This document shows, in pieces, positions 1 through 6,736 of a stretch of DNA of 44,192 nt. Source of the DNA: a virus; the IMG/VR virus record IMGVR_UViG_3300020160_000766, positions 1 to 44,192 of that record, one strand, 5' to 3'. The position numbers were made by a program, and so were the translations under genes. The notes under the pieces are model-generated. The model had not been told where the DNA came from. It saw nothing but the letters and a program-made list of their open reading frames with translations, and ran no database searches. Position 1 is the first letter of the stretch, and each line of letters opens with the position of its first letter.

Positions 1-22
1 AGTAAAGAAAAAAAATAAAAAT

Positions 23-298
23 ATGAAAAAGATTTTTAAAGAGCTTGTCTCAGATAACAACCAAATAAATGAGCAATCATTTGTAGGAGTAGTAGCATTT
101 TTTGCTATGGTATTTATTTTAATAGTTGATGTAGTTACAGGTATTTGGGGTAAAGAACTTGTCATAAAAGAATTTATCTTTGATGGCTTTATGATCATTA
201 CTCTTGGAGCATTTGGAATTACTACAGCAGGTAGAATCATGTCTTTAAACAAGAAGACAAAAGAAGAAGAAAGTACTAACGAAGAAGAAGTAGGTTAA
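23..298 (+). CDS. Putative holin, two-helix membrane protein
   Basis: This 91-residue protein has two hydrophobic segments, roughly residues 20-42 and 51-72, separated by a short polar loop. The N-terminus is lysine-rich and the C-terminal tail is highly charged and rich in glutamate and lysine. That size and topology fit small phage holins, which make holes in the inner membrane so endolysins reach the cell wall. It lies one base before a lysozyme gene, which supports a lysis role. There is no enzymatic motif. The start is preceded by an A-rich leader without a Shine-Dalgarno sequence. It could instead be another small membrane protein; the holin call rests mostly on context. Confidence 0.65.
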   Translation: MKKIFKELVSDNNQINEQSFVGVVAFFAMVFILIVDVVTGIWGKELVIKEFIFDGFMIITLGAFGITTAGRIMSLNKKTKEEESTNEEEVG

Positions 299-299
299 T

Positions 300-758
300 A
301 TGAAAATTACAAAAACAGGGAAAGCAGGAATTGAGATGATTAAAACATTTGAAGGATTCAGAGCGGCTCCTTACAAATGTTCTGCAGGTGTTCCTACAAT
401 TGGATACGGAGCTACTTTTTATCCGGGTGGTAAAAAGGTAACAATGACAGATGCAGCTATAACAGAAGAACAAGCTGTTGAACTATTAGCAAACATGCTT
501 GTAAGCTTTGAGAAATATGTAGATAGCTACTGTGTAGATACTATTACACAGAATCAATTTGATGCATTAGTATCATTTGCTTACAACTTGGGACCAGCAA
601 ACTTAAAAGCTTCTACTCTACTTAAAAAAGTAAATGCTAATCCAAATGATGAGTCAATCAAATTAGAATTCCTAAAGTGGGTTAAAGCTGGAGGTAAAAC
701 ATTAAAAGGTCTTGTGAGAAGAAGAGAGGCAGAAGCAGACTTATACTTTAAAAAATAA
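300..758 (+). CDS. Endolysin, GH24 (T4-type) lysozyme
   Basis: A 152-residue muramidase of glycoside hydrolase family 24, which cuts the glycan strands of peptidoglycan to lyse the host. The catalytic signature is visible: Glu18 in TFEGF, Cys27 nine residues later and Thr33 six after that, the E-8aa-C-5aa-T spacing known from phage lysozymes. The downstream stretch QNQFDALVSFAYNLG and the C-terminal GLVRRREAEADLY are also family signatures. There is no signal peptide or N-terminal membrane anchor, so it should need the neighbouring holin candidate to reach the wall. Length is normal for a single-domain GH24 enzyme. It starts one base after the holin stop and is probably co-transcribed with it. 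Confidence 0.93.
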   Translation: MKITKTGKAGIEMIKTFEGFRAAPYKCSAGVPTIGYGATFYPGGKKVTMTDAAITEEQAVELLANMLVSFEKYVDSYCVDTITQNQFDALVSFAYNLGPANLKASTLLKKVNANPNDESIKLEFLKWVKAGGKTLKGLVRRREAEADLYFKK

Positions 759-769
759 ATAGAATAGTT

Positions 770-1579
770 ATGGTACTTAAAAAAGGAGACAACAATGATA
801 CTGTTAAGAAAATTCAAGCAGTATTAGGTGTAGAACAAATAGGAAACTTTGGACCAAAAACAGAAGCTGCTGTTATTGAGTTTCAAAAGAAACATGGACT
901 TACTGCAGATGGAGTTGTTGGACCTGCTACATTAGCTAAGATGGGTATTACTGTAGACAGTAATCCTGTAGTTTCTAAACCAGCAGTTGCTACTAAATAT
1001 ACTGCAGCTCAAGTAAAAACTGCTGTTGCATCAAAAGGACATAAGTGGTTTGAAGGTAAAGATTTAATGTTAAATATTGTAGGAGTACGTAACTCTTCTA
1101 CAGGTCAAAAAGTAACTAACTTATTTGATGATCATTTAACTTTAACTTATACAGTTAATGGTGTAGAACATTTTCATAGTTGGCCAGCAACCACAGATCC
1201 TGGAACTAAAGGAGTTATGCAGTTTGGTAACAAAGCCGGTGTAGCTAGATTAGTTGAGGGTCAGTATATCAATTCTCACATCATGAGACTTCATGCAGGT
1301 AAGTATGAGGCACTAGGACAAAACAAACCAGTTAAAGTTTTCCGTGATCCAAACAAAGATATGGTATATGATGAGAAGTCAATACAAGAAGGATTGTTTG
1401 GAATTAACATTCACAAAGCTGGAGCAGACTCAACCTTTGTAGAGAACTGGTCTGAAGGATGTCAGGTATTTAAAAAATCTGCAGACTTTGAAGAGTTTAT
1501 GGCAATCTGCCGTAGAGCAAAAGCTGTACATGGAAACAACTTTACATATACATTAATTGAATCAAATGATATTGTATGA
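770..1579 (+). CDS. Peptidoglycan-binding protein with L,D-transpeptidase-like domain
   Basis: This 269-residue protein begins with a PG_binding_1 repeat (about residues 4-60, with GNFGPKTEAAVIEFQ and GLTADGVVGPATL). A Thr/Val/Ala-rich linker leads to a C-terminal domain with His215 (GINIH) and Ser228-Glu-Gly-Cys231 (WSEGCQVF). The 16-residue His-Cys distance and the SxGC signature match the YkuD-type L,D-transpeptidase catalytic motif, though SHGC is usual there and this has SEGC. In a phage lysis cassette it is more likely a hydrolase acting on peptide cross-links than a transpeptidase; that is inference. It follows the lysozyme by 11 bases and its stop overlaps the next small ORF by ATGA. 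Confidence 0.8.
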   Translation: MVLKKGDNNDTVKKIQAVLGVEQIGNFGPKTEAAVIEFQKKHGLTADGVVGPATLAKMGITVDSNPVVSKPAVATKYTAAQVKTAVASKGHKWFEGKDLMLNIVGVRNSSTGQKVTNLFDDHLTLTYTVNGVEHFHSWPATTDPGTKGVMQFGNKAGVARLVEGQYINSHIMRLHAGKYEALGQNKPVKVFRDPNKDMVYDEKSIQEGLFGINIHKAGADSTFVENWSEGCQVFKKSADFEEFMAICRRAKAVHGNNFTYTLIESNDIV

Positions 1580-1734
1580 AATTTAGAAATAGCTGGAAAA
1601 GCCACAAACCAAACTGGAAGACAATAACAATCAGATCCAGAATATCTTTAATAGACCTATTATCTATAGAGGTAGATCCATCAAGAAACTTTTATTCTTT
1701 CACAATTCTAAATTTTACTATCAAAAATAGATAG
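1576..1734 (+). CDS. Small 52-residue protein overlapping the lysis gene
   Basis: The start codon overlaps the preceding stop as ATGA, the usual arrangement for translational coupling, and the frame stays open for 52 codons to a TAG. The product is basic at its N-terminus (MKFRNSWKSHKPNWK) and then alternates hydrophobic and polar residues (RISLIDLLSIEVD, FTILNFTI), suggesting a small beta-rich domain. It fills most of what would otherwise be a 266-base gap before the next gene and ends just before a terminator hairpin. I do not recognise a function. A short lysis accessory protein is possible from position only. Confidence 0.55.
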   Translation: MKFRNSWKSHKPNWKTITIRSRISLIDLLSIEVDPSRNFYSFTILNFTIKNR

Positions 1735-1755
1735 ACCTATAGAACATATAGAAGT

Positions 1756-1783
1756 CCAGGTATATTGTATGCCTGGATTTTTT
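1756..1783 (+). terminator. Intrinsic terminator closing the lysis cassette
   Basis: An 8-base stem (CCAGGTAT paired with ATGCCTGG, one G-U pair) encloses a 5-base loop and is followed by an A and six T residues. It lies downstream of the lysis genes and upstream of the promoter candidate for the packaging genes, so it separates two transcription units. Confidence 0.75.
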
Positions 1784-1796
1784 GTTTAAATATATC

Positions 1797-1822
1797 TTGT
1801 TTAAACTTTTCTTGTATATTTG
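1797..1822 (+). promoter_or_regulatory. Putative Bacteroidota-type promoter for the packaging/head genes
   Basis: TATATTTG at 1815-1822 matches the Bacteroidota -7 consensus TAnnTTTG. A TTG at 1797-1799 could be part of the upstream element, although that spacing is shorter than usual. A transcript starting just downstream would have a short A/T-rich leader before the ATG at 1846. It also contains the GTATATT core seen before several other genes here. Confidence 0.6.
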
Positions 1823-1845
1823 TGTAAACTTTAAATATATAAGAA

Positions 1846-2151
1846 ATGGAAAATGCAAATCAAGAAAGAGTGTTTACTCCGGAAGAACTAGAGGCAAAAA
1901 GAAAAGAGATGCTTAAATTTTATAAGGAATCAACACCTTATTTAAAAGCTCAGTACGAGCATGAAGAAATCTTAATGAAGATTGATGAAGTAAGATTTAA
2001 GAGAGCAAATATTCAGATGCAGTATGCAATGATGATGAATCAGATGGAAGAAGGACCAGAGCAAGAAGAGCCAAATGAAGAGTATCCTTTTCCAACACCA
2101 TCTGAAATGAATGACTCAGAACCGGTTGCCAGAAAACTTAAAAAACAATAA
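1846..2151 (+). CDS. Conserved-looking helical protein of unknown function
   Basis: A 101-residue charged protein, first gene of the transcription unit after the promoter candidate at about 1.8 kb. Residues 10-70 are predominantly helix-forming (EELEAKRKEMLKFYKES, then MKIDEVRFKRANIQMQYAMM) and could form a coiled coil. The last 35 residues are Glu/Pro-rich and probably disordered, ending in KKQ. There is no catalytic motif. It sits two bases before a winged-helix-like protein and an IHF-like gene in a block leading to the terminase, so a head-assembly or packaging role is plausible. I do not recognise a named family. Confidence 0.7.
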   Translation: MENANQERVFTPEELEAKRKEMLKFYKESTPYLKAQYEHEEILMKIDEVRFKRANIQMQYAMMMNQMEEGPEQEEPNEEYPFPTPSEMNDSEPVARKLKKQ

Positions 2152-2153
2152 TT

Positions 2154-2513
2154 ATGGCTATAGTAAATCAAGTACAGAAAAAAGTAATGATGTCTAAAAG
2201 AGATGTTGTTAAGTTTCAGATACTTACTCATTGTTATATCAATAGAATAACATTGAGTGATTCTGATCTGGAGTGCTTGACTTTGCTTAGTATAATTGGA
2301 CCAATTGAATTATCTAGTTTTTGTTTTGAAGCTTCTGATGAATATACAATTTTTAAATCAGAACAAACAGTTAGAAACTGCATCAATAAATGTGAGAAAA
2401 ATGCATTGGTTGTAAAGGATTCTAAAAACAAAAAAATTGTGATGATCAGTCCCAATTTAAAGATTCAGACTGAGGGGGATATTTTGTTAGATTATAAATT
2501 TCTTGGTAGATGA
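2154..2513 (+). CDS. Small protein, possible winged-helix fold
   Basis: This 119-residue protein opens with a basic segment (QVQKKVMMSKRDVVKFQ). The pattern that follows fits a winged helix: LSDSDLECLTLLSIIG, then SEQTVRNCINKCEKNALVV as a possible recognition helix and KNKKIVMISPNLKI as a beta wing. It ends with a short conserved-looking tail (GDILLDYKFL). A DNA-binding role is suggested but not proven by the sequence. Its TGA stop overlaps the ATG of the IHF-like gene by four bases, so the two are likely translated together. No specific family name is assigned. Confidence 0.7.
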   Translation: MAIVNQVQKKVMMSKRDVVKFQILTHCYINRITLSDSDLECLTLLSIIGPIELSSFCFEASDEYTIFKSEQTVRNCINKCEKNALVVKDSKNKKIVMISPNLKIQTEGDILLDYKFLGR

Positions 2514-2914
2514 TTCCAAAAAAATCAAATCAACTCTATAAGGAACTGGCAGAAGAAATTAATGTTCCAGTTGAACTTGTAGAAGATTTAATACAATCAT
2601 ACTATAAGAATGTAAGAGATAATCTAACAAATCTCACTTATCCTAGAATCAATGTTGAAGGGTTAGGCCAATTTGTTGCTCGGCCAGGTTTAGTTAAAAA
2701 GTCAATTCAGAGGTATACTAAAGCATTAGATTCTCATGACACTTCTACTTTTAGAGCATACTATAACAAGAAAATGCTTGAAGATAAAGTAGAGTGTCTT
2801 GAGAACTTAAATAAAAAGCTGGATGAATTTGAAAGTAAAAAACAAGAATTTAAAAAACAAAAAAATGAAAACCAACTTAAAAGAGATTTGGAAGAACCGG
2901 AAGCAGATAGTTGA
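2510..2914 (+). CDS. HU/IHF-like DNA-binding protein
   Basis: A 134-residue protein whose first 70 or so residues resemble the HU/IHF fold: an N-terminal helix pair (LYKELAEEINVPVELVEDLI and QSYYKNVRDNL), then a beta region with INVEGLGQFVARPG, comparable to the RGFGTF signature of HU/IHF. The usual beta-arm appears shortened. Residues 75-134 form a highly charged coiled-coil tail absent from bacterial IHF. IHF-like proteins are a recurring component of crAss-like structural blocks; they bend DNA and could assist packaging or condense DNA. It overlaps the preceding gene by 4 bases and the next gene runs into its tail in another frame. Confidence 0.72.
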   Translation: MIPKKSNQLYKELAEEINVPVELVEDLIQSYYKNVRDNLTNLTYPRINVEGLGQFVARPGLVKKSIQRYTKALDSHDTSTFRAYYNKKMLEDKVECLENLNKKLDEFESKKQEFKKQKNENQLKRDLEEPEADS

Positions 2915-3167
2915 AGGAATAACTAATACAGTTATCAAAAATGAATTTGTAGAACATGTATCTCAATTAAGAATGGAGATATGTAATGAGTGTCCAGATA
3001 AAGACATAGAAGGCAAAGAATGTGTAATGCCTGGAAGTCAGCCATGTTGTTCTATATGTGGATGTTCATTATCATTTAAAACAAGAGCTCTTTCTACAGC
3101 ATGTCCGGCAAAGAAATGGGGATCAATAGTTTCAGAGAAAAAAGAAGATGAATTAGATAATTTATAA
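2865..3167 (+). CDS. Small cysteine-rich, probable zinc-binding protein
   Basis: A 100-residue protein with eight cysteines: Cys40, 43, 53, 61, 62, 65, 67 and 80. The patterns CNEC, CCSICGC and the closing CPAKKW resemble a phage zinc-ribbon family in which a CGC core is followed by KTR and a CP..KW ending. The function of that family is not known to me. An upstream in-frame ATG at 2823 would add 14 lysine/asparagine-rich residues; the start at 2865 is preferred because those residues only mirror the lysine-rich tail of the IHF-like gene in another frame. The overlap with that gene is 50 bases, which is long for this genome. Confidence 0.72.
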   Translation: MKTNLKEIWKNRKQIVEGITNTVIKNEFVEHVSQLRMEICNECPDKDIEGKECVMPGSQPCCSICGCSLSFKTRALSTACPAKKWGSIVSEKKEDELDNL

Positions 3168-3170
3168 AAG

Positions 3171-4007
3171 ATGAGTATATTTTTTAACGCAGAAGATCAT
3201 AGTTACAAGAGTGTAGATACTGAACATAATATTGCTTGGTATAGTGTAACAACAGTAGTGTCCTCTTTAAAGAAACCTTTTGATGCTAAGAAGACAGCAC
3301 AACTTGTTTCTAAAAAGCAAGGATCTAAATGGCATGGGATTGAACCAGCTATCATTCAGGAGATCTGGTCAAATGAAGCCAAGAGAGCTACAGATTTAGG
3401 AACATGGTATCATAATCAAAGAGAAGATGATTTATGTTCTTTAGCTTCAATTGAAAGAGAAGGAATTACAGTGCCAATATTTAAACCTCTTCCATTAAGA
3501 GATGGTATTAAATATGCACCAAATCAAAAACTTGAACCAGGTGTTTATCCAGAACATATGGTTTATTTAAAGTCTGCTGGTATTTGTGGCCAATCAGACT
3601 TGGTTGAAATAGTAAATGGTAGAGTCAATATTATTGACTACAAAACCAATAAAGAAATTAAGATGGAGTCATTTAAGAACTGGGAGGGAATTTCAGAGAA
3701 GATGCTCCATCCAATTTCTCATTTGGATGATTGTAACTTCTACCACTATGCTTTACAATTGAGTATTTATATGTATATTATACTTAAGCACAATCCTAAA
3801 TTATTACCTGGTACAATATATATCCACCACATTACTTTTGAAACAGATGGTAAAGATAACTGGGGATATCCTATTGCAAAGAAAGATGATAACGGGGATC
3901 CAATTGTTAAAGATGTTACACCAATCCCAGTACCTTATTTATATGATGAGGTGATTGCTGTAATTAATCATATAAAAGAAAGTCCTATCTTTATTAAAAA
4001 GAAATAA
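3171..4007 (+). CDS. PD-(D/E)XK superfamily nuclease (RecB-like)
   Basis: This 278-residue protein shows the core of a PD-(D/E)XK nuclease: Glu128 in PEHMVY, Asp143 in GQSDLVE, Asp156-Tyr-Lys158 in NIIDYKTNKE, and Gln196-LSI-Tyr200, the QxxxY motif of RecB and Cas4-type nucleases. Such enzymes cut DNA using divalent metal ions. The early segment YSVTTVVSSLKKPFD is also typical of this class. It lies two genes upstream of the large terminase, so roles in genome end-processing, branch removal before packaging, or host DNA degradation are all possible. All catalytic residues appear intact. Spacing to its neighbours is 3 bases upstream and 1 base downstream. Confidence 0.87.
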   Translation: MSIFFNAEDHSYKSVDTEHNIAWYSVTTVVSSLKKPFDAKKTAQLVSKKQGSKWHGIEPAIIQEIWSNEAKRATDLGTWYHNQREDDLCSLASIEREGITVPIFKPLPLRDGIKYAPNQKLEPGVYPEHMVYLKSAGICGQSDLVEIVNGRVNIIDYKTNKEIKMESFKNWEGISEKMLHPISHLDDCNFYHYALQLSIYMYIILKHNPKLLPGTIYIHHITFETDGKDNWGYPIAKKDDNGDPIVKDVTPIPVPYLYDEVIAVINHIKESPIFIKKK

Positions 4008-4008
4008 A

Positions 4009-4524
4009 ATGTTTGCAAAACTCTTTGATGTTCAAAATGGTAAAGTGATACCTACAGAACACTGTTATACATTAAAAGCTTTAAAAGATGTTATGGATGA
4101 ATATCCAGAAGACTATTTAAAAGTTTACTTGTATTTGTTTTATATGTGCTGTCCTAATCCAGATATGAATCCTTTTTTCTTTGTCCCGGAGCAGGATAAA
4201 GAATACATCATACTAAAAGAGATTGAAGCAGATTTCTCTACAGAGGATGACACTATCTTTGCAGCATTGAAGTTTTGTGAAAGAATGTATGAAACACCTA
4301 CATCCAGAGCATATAAGGGTATTGCAACCATGTTAGATAGATTAGGTAGATATATGGAAAATACTCCTATTACACATGGACGGGATGGTAACTTTAATTC
4401 TTTAATTGCTGCAGCCAAAAACTATGATGCAATTAGAGCTTCATTTAAGGGAGCCTATAAAGATTTACAAGAAGAACAATCCAGCAAGGTGCGCGGAGGA
4501 CAAGGACTAGCATATGATATGTAA
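4009..4524 (+). CDS. Conserved protein next to TerL, small-terminase candidate
   Basis: A 171-residue, mostly helical protein. Recognisable segments are IPTEHCYTLKALK, MDEYPEDYLKVYLYLFYM, CCPNPDMNPFFFVPE, FERMYETPT-like helix content around residue 100, and a C-terminal KGAYKDLQEEQSSKVRGG. I recall similar proteins immediately upstream of the large terminase in Bacteroidota phages. Its last base is shared with the TerL start (TAATG), implying coupled translation. Position, size and helix content would suit a small terminase subunit, but no helix-turn-helix is obvious and that role is inferred from context only. Confidence 0.72.
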   Translation: MFAKLFDVQNGKVIPTEHCYTLKALKDVMDEYPEDYLKVYLYLFYMCCPNPDMNPFFFVPEQDKEYIILKEIEADFSTEDDTIFAALKFCERMYETPTSRAYKGIATMLDRLGRYMENTPITHGRDGNFNSLIAAAKNYDAIRASFKGAYKDLQEEQSSKVRGGQGLAYDM

Positions 4525-6731
4525 TGAGTGAAATTTATCAAGACATACCAACCTATGACAATGGAGAATGGACAATTACAAGTTTTGAATCTAGAGAAGA
4601 ATTCAAACAGTACATCCTTAACAGAATTTTCAAAATACCTGGAGAGTACAACTTCAACGAAACAACCAATGAAGTATTTATTTCAGAGTCAGTCAAGTTT
4701 AAAAAAGATGGAATATATTGTGCATCTCCCTTTAAATCCAAAGACTACATAAACTATTGGGATGACCAAAAGCTTAAATGCAGAAAAGGTATAATTGTTA
4801 AGGATAAAGATCACGAATGGTTTGTATGTAGAGAGTATTACATGTGGTTAAACTTTCTTCCAATCTTTGATAAAGAACAACAGAAGTTTGACTTTGCTAA
4901 GATCCGAGATGCTCAGTACCATCTTGCTTTATATGAGTTACTTGCAGAATTAAGTTACAAGCATTCAGCTATTCTTAAGAAAAGGCAGATTGCTTCTTCT
5001 TATTTTCACATGGGTAAGTTTATCAATCAGCAATGGTTTGAAGCAGGGGTTACTCTTAAAATTGGAGCTAGTCTTAAAGATTATATCAATGAGAAAGGTT
5101 CTTGGAAATTCTTACAAGAATATGCTGCCTTTCTAAATGAACATACTGCATGGTATAGACCAATGTCACCAGATAAGGTCATGATGTGGCAACAGAAGAT
5201 TGAGGTAAGAAAAGGAGACAGAAAAAATGAAGTAGGTCTTAAAGGTACCATACAAGGTATGTCATTTGAGAAGGATCCAACAAATGGTGTAGGGGGTCCG
5301 GTTAAATACTTCTTTCATGAAGAGGCAGGGATTGCTCCTAAGATGGATCAGACCTATGAGTATATGAGACCAGCAATGAGATCTGGTTTAATTACTACAG
5401 GGATGTTTATAGCTGCAGGATCTGTGGGTGACTTAGGTCAATGCTTACCTCTAAAAGATATGATCCTGAATCCTACAGCAAAAGATATTTATGCTGTAGA
5501 AACAGACTTGATAGATGATAAAGGTACTACAGGTCTCTCAGGTTTATTTATTCCAGAGCAATGGTCAATGCCGCCATACATAGATGATTATGGTAATTCA
5601 CTTGTAGAAGAAGCATTAGTAGCATTAAATGAGCAGTTTAAAAAATGGAAAGATGAACTTGCTCCAGAAGAGTACCAGTTAAGAATCTCTCAGCACCCTA
5701 GAAACATTCATGAAGCTTTTGCAAACAGAAGTGTGTCTGTTTTCCCTACACATTTACTTGCTGCACAACAAAGAAGAATTGAAGATAAAGATTATGGTTT
5801 TGAATACTTAGATATCTCTACAGATGAGAATGGAAAACCTTCTGTAAAAACAAGTAATAAGAGACCTATAATGGAATTCCCTATAAATAAGAAAACTGAA
5901 GATAAAACAGGATGTCTTGTTGTTTGGGAAAGACCTATAGATAATCCATCATTTGGCACTTACTATGCTTCTATTGACCCCGTAGGTGAAGGTAAAACAA
6001 CTACTTCTGAATCATTATGTTCTATCTATATAATGAAAGCACCTGTTGAAGTAACAAAAGTTACCAGTGGGGAAACAGAAACTTATATAGAACAAGGTAA
6101 GATTGTAGCAGCATGGTGCGGTAGATATGATGATATTAATAAAACTCATCAAATGCTAGAGTTAATTATTGAATGGTATAATGCCTGGGCCCTGGTTGAG
6201 AATAACATCTCTTACTTTATACAGTATATGATATCTAGAAGAAAACAAAGATATCTAGTACCTAAGAGTCAGATACTATTCTTAAAAGATCTTAGTGCTA
6301 ATGGTAATGTATATCAAGAGTATGGATGGAAAAACACCGGTACATTATTTAAGGCACACATGTTAAGTTATGCTATTGAATACACTAAAGAAGAATTAGA
6401 TATTGAAACAAAACCTGATGGGACAATTGTAAGAACCAAATATGGTATTGAAAGGATTCCTGATCCAATGTTAATTAGGGAAATGCAAGAATATTCAGAT
6501 GGAGTCAACGTGGATAGGCTAGTATCTTTTGCAGCTCTTGTATCTTTTATGAAAATTCAGGAATCTAACAGAGGTTATTTAAGAAGACATATTACTGATG
6601 ATAGCACCAAAAACTTGCAAAAGTCAGAAAATTTGTTTAAATTAAATAAGAGTCCCTTTAGACACATGGGAAATAATGAGAAGAACACAATGAGCGGGTT
6701 TAGAAAATCTGCTTTCAAAAATTTTAAATAA
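4524..6731 (+). CDS. terL: Terminase large subunit (packaging ATPase and nuclease)
   Basis: A 735-residue large terminase that pumps DNA into the prohead and cuts concatemers. The ATPase domain has a variant Walker A (KKRQIASS, residues 152-159) and a Walker B with catalytic acidic residues (VKYFFHEE, Glu266/Glu267), followed by FIAAGSVG as a coupling motif. The C-terminal RNase H-like nuclease has Asp485 (YASIDP), Glu559 (ALVEN) and a late acidic residue near Asp664 (NVDRLVS). The Walker A lacks the classic GKT, as in many phage terminases that use an R-Q-x-x-x-S form. Length is at the long end for the family. It overlaps the upstream gene by one base and precedes the portal by 5 bases. Confidence 0.93.
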   Translation: MSEIYQDIPTYDNGEWTITSFESREEFKQYILNRIFKIPGEYNFNETTNEVFISESVKFKKDGIYCASPFKSKDYINYWDDQKLKCRKGIIVKDKDHEWFVCREYYMWLNFLPIFDKEQQKFDFAKIRDAQYHLALYELLAELSYKHSAILKKRQIASSYFHMGKFINQQWFEAGVTLKIGASLKDYINEKGSWKFLQEYAAFLNEHTAWYRPMSPDKVMMWQQKIEVRKGDRKNEVGLKGTIQGMSFEKDPTNGVGGPVKYFFHEEAGIAPKMDQTYEYMRPAMRSGLITTGMFIAAGSVGDLGQCLPLKDMILNPTAKDIYAVETDLIDDKGTTGLSGLFIPEQWSMPPYIDDYGNSLVEEALVALNEQFKKWKDELAPEEYQLRISQHPRNIHEAFANRSVSVFPTHLLAAQQRRIEDKDYGFEYLDISTDENGKPSVKTSNKRPIMEFPINKKTEDKTGCLVVWERPIDNPSFGTYYASIDPVGEGKTTTSESLCSIYIMKAPVEVTKVTSGETETYIEQGKIVAAWCGRYDDINKTHQMLELIIEWYNAWALVENNISYFIQYMISRRKQRYLVPKSQILFLKDLSANGNVYQEYGWKNTGTLFKAHMLSYAIEYTKEELDIETKPDGTIVRTKYGIERIPDPMLIREMQEYSDGVNVDRLVSFAALVSFMKIQESNRGYLRRHITDDSTKNLQKSENLFKLNKSPFRHMGNNEKNTMSGFRKSAFKNFK

Positions 6732-6736
6732 GAGCT

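Noticed and set aside
1580-1845. tRNA or other structured RNA in the largest gap
   Set aside because: No cloverleaf or T-loop signature is seen; the region holds a small ORF, a terminator and a promoter candidate.
2823-2864. Upstream ATG for the cysteine-rich protein
   Set aside because: The 14 added residues are lysine/asparagine-rich and mirror the overlapping gene; the start at 2865 gives a protein of more usual form, though this cannot be settled from sequence.
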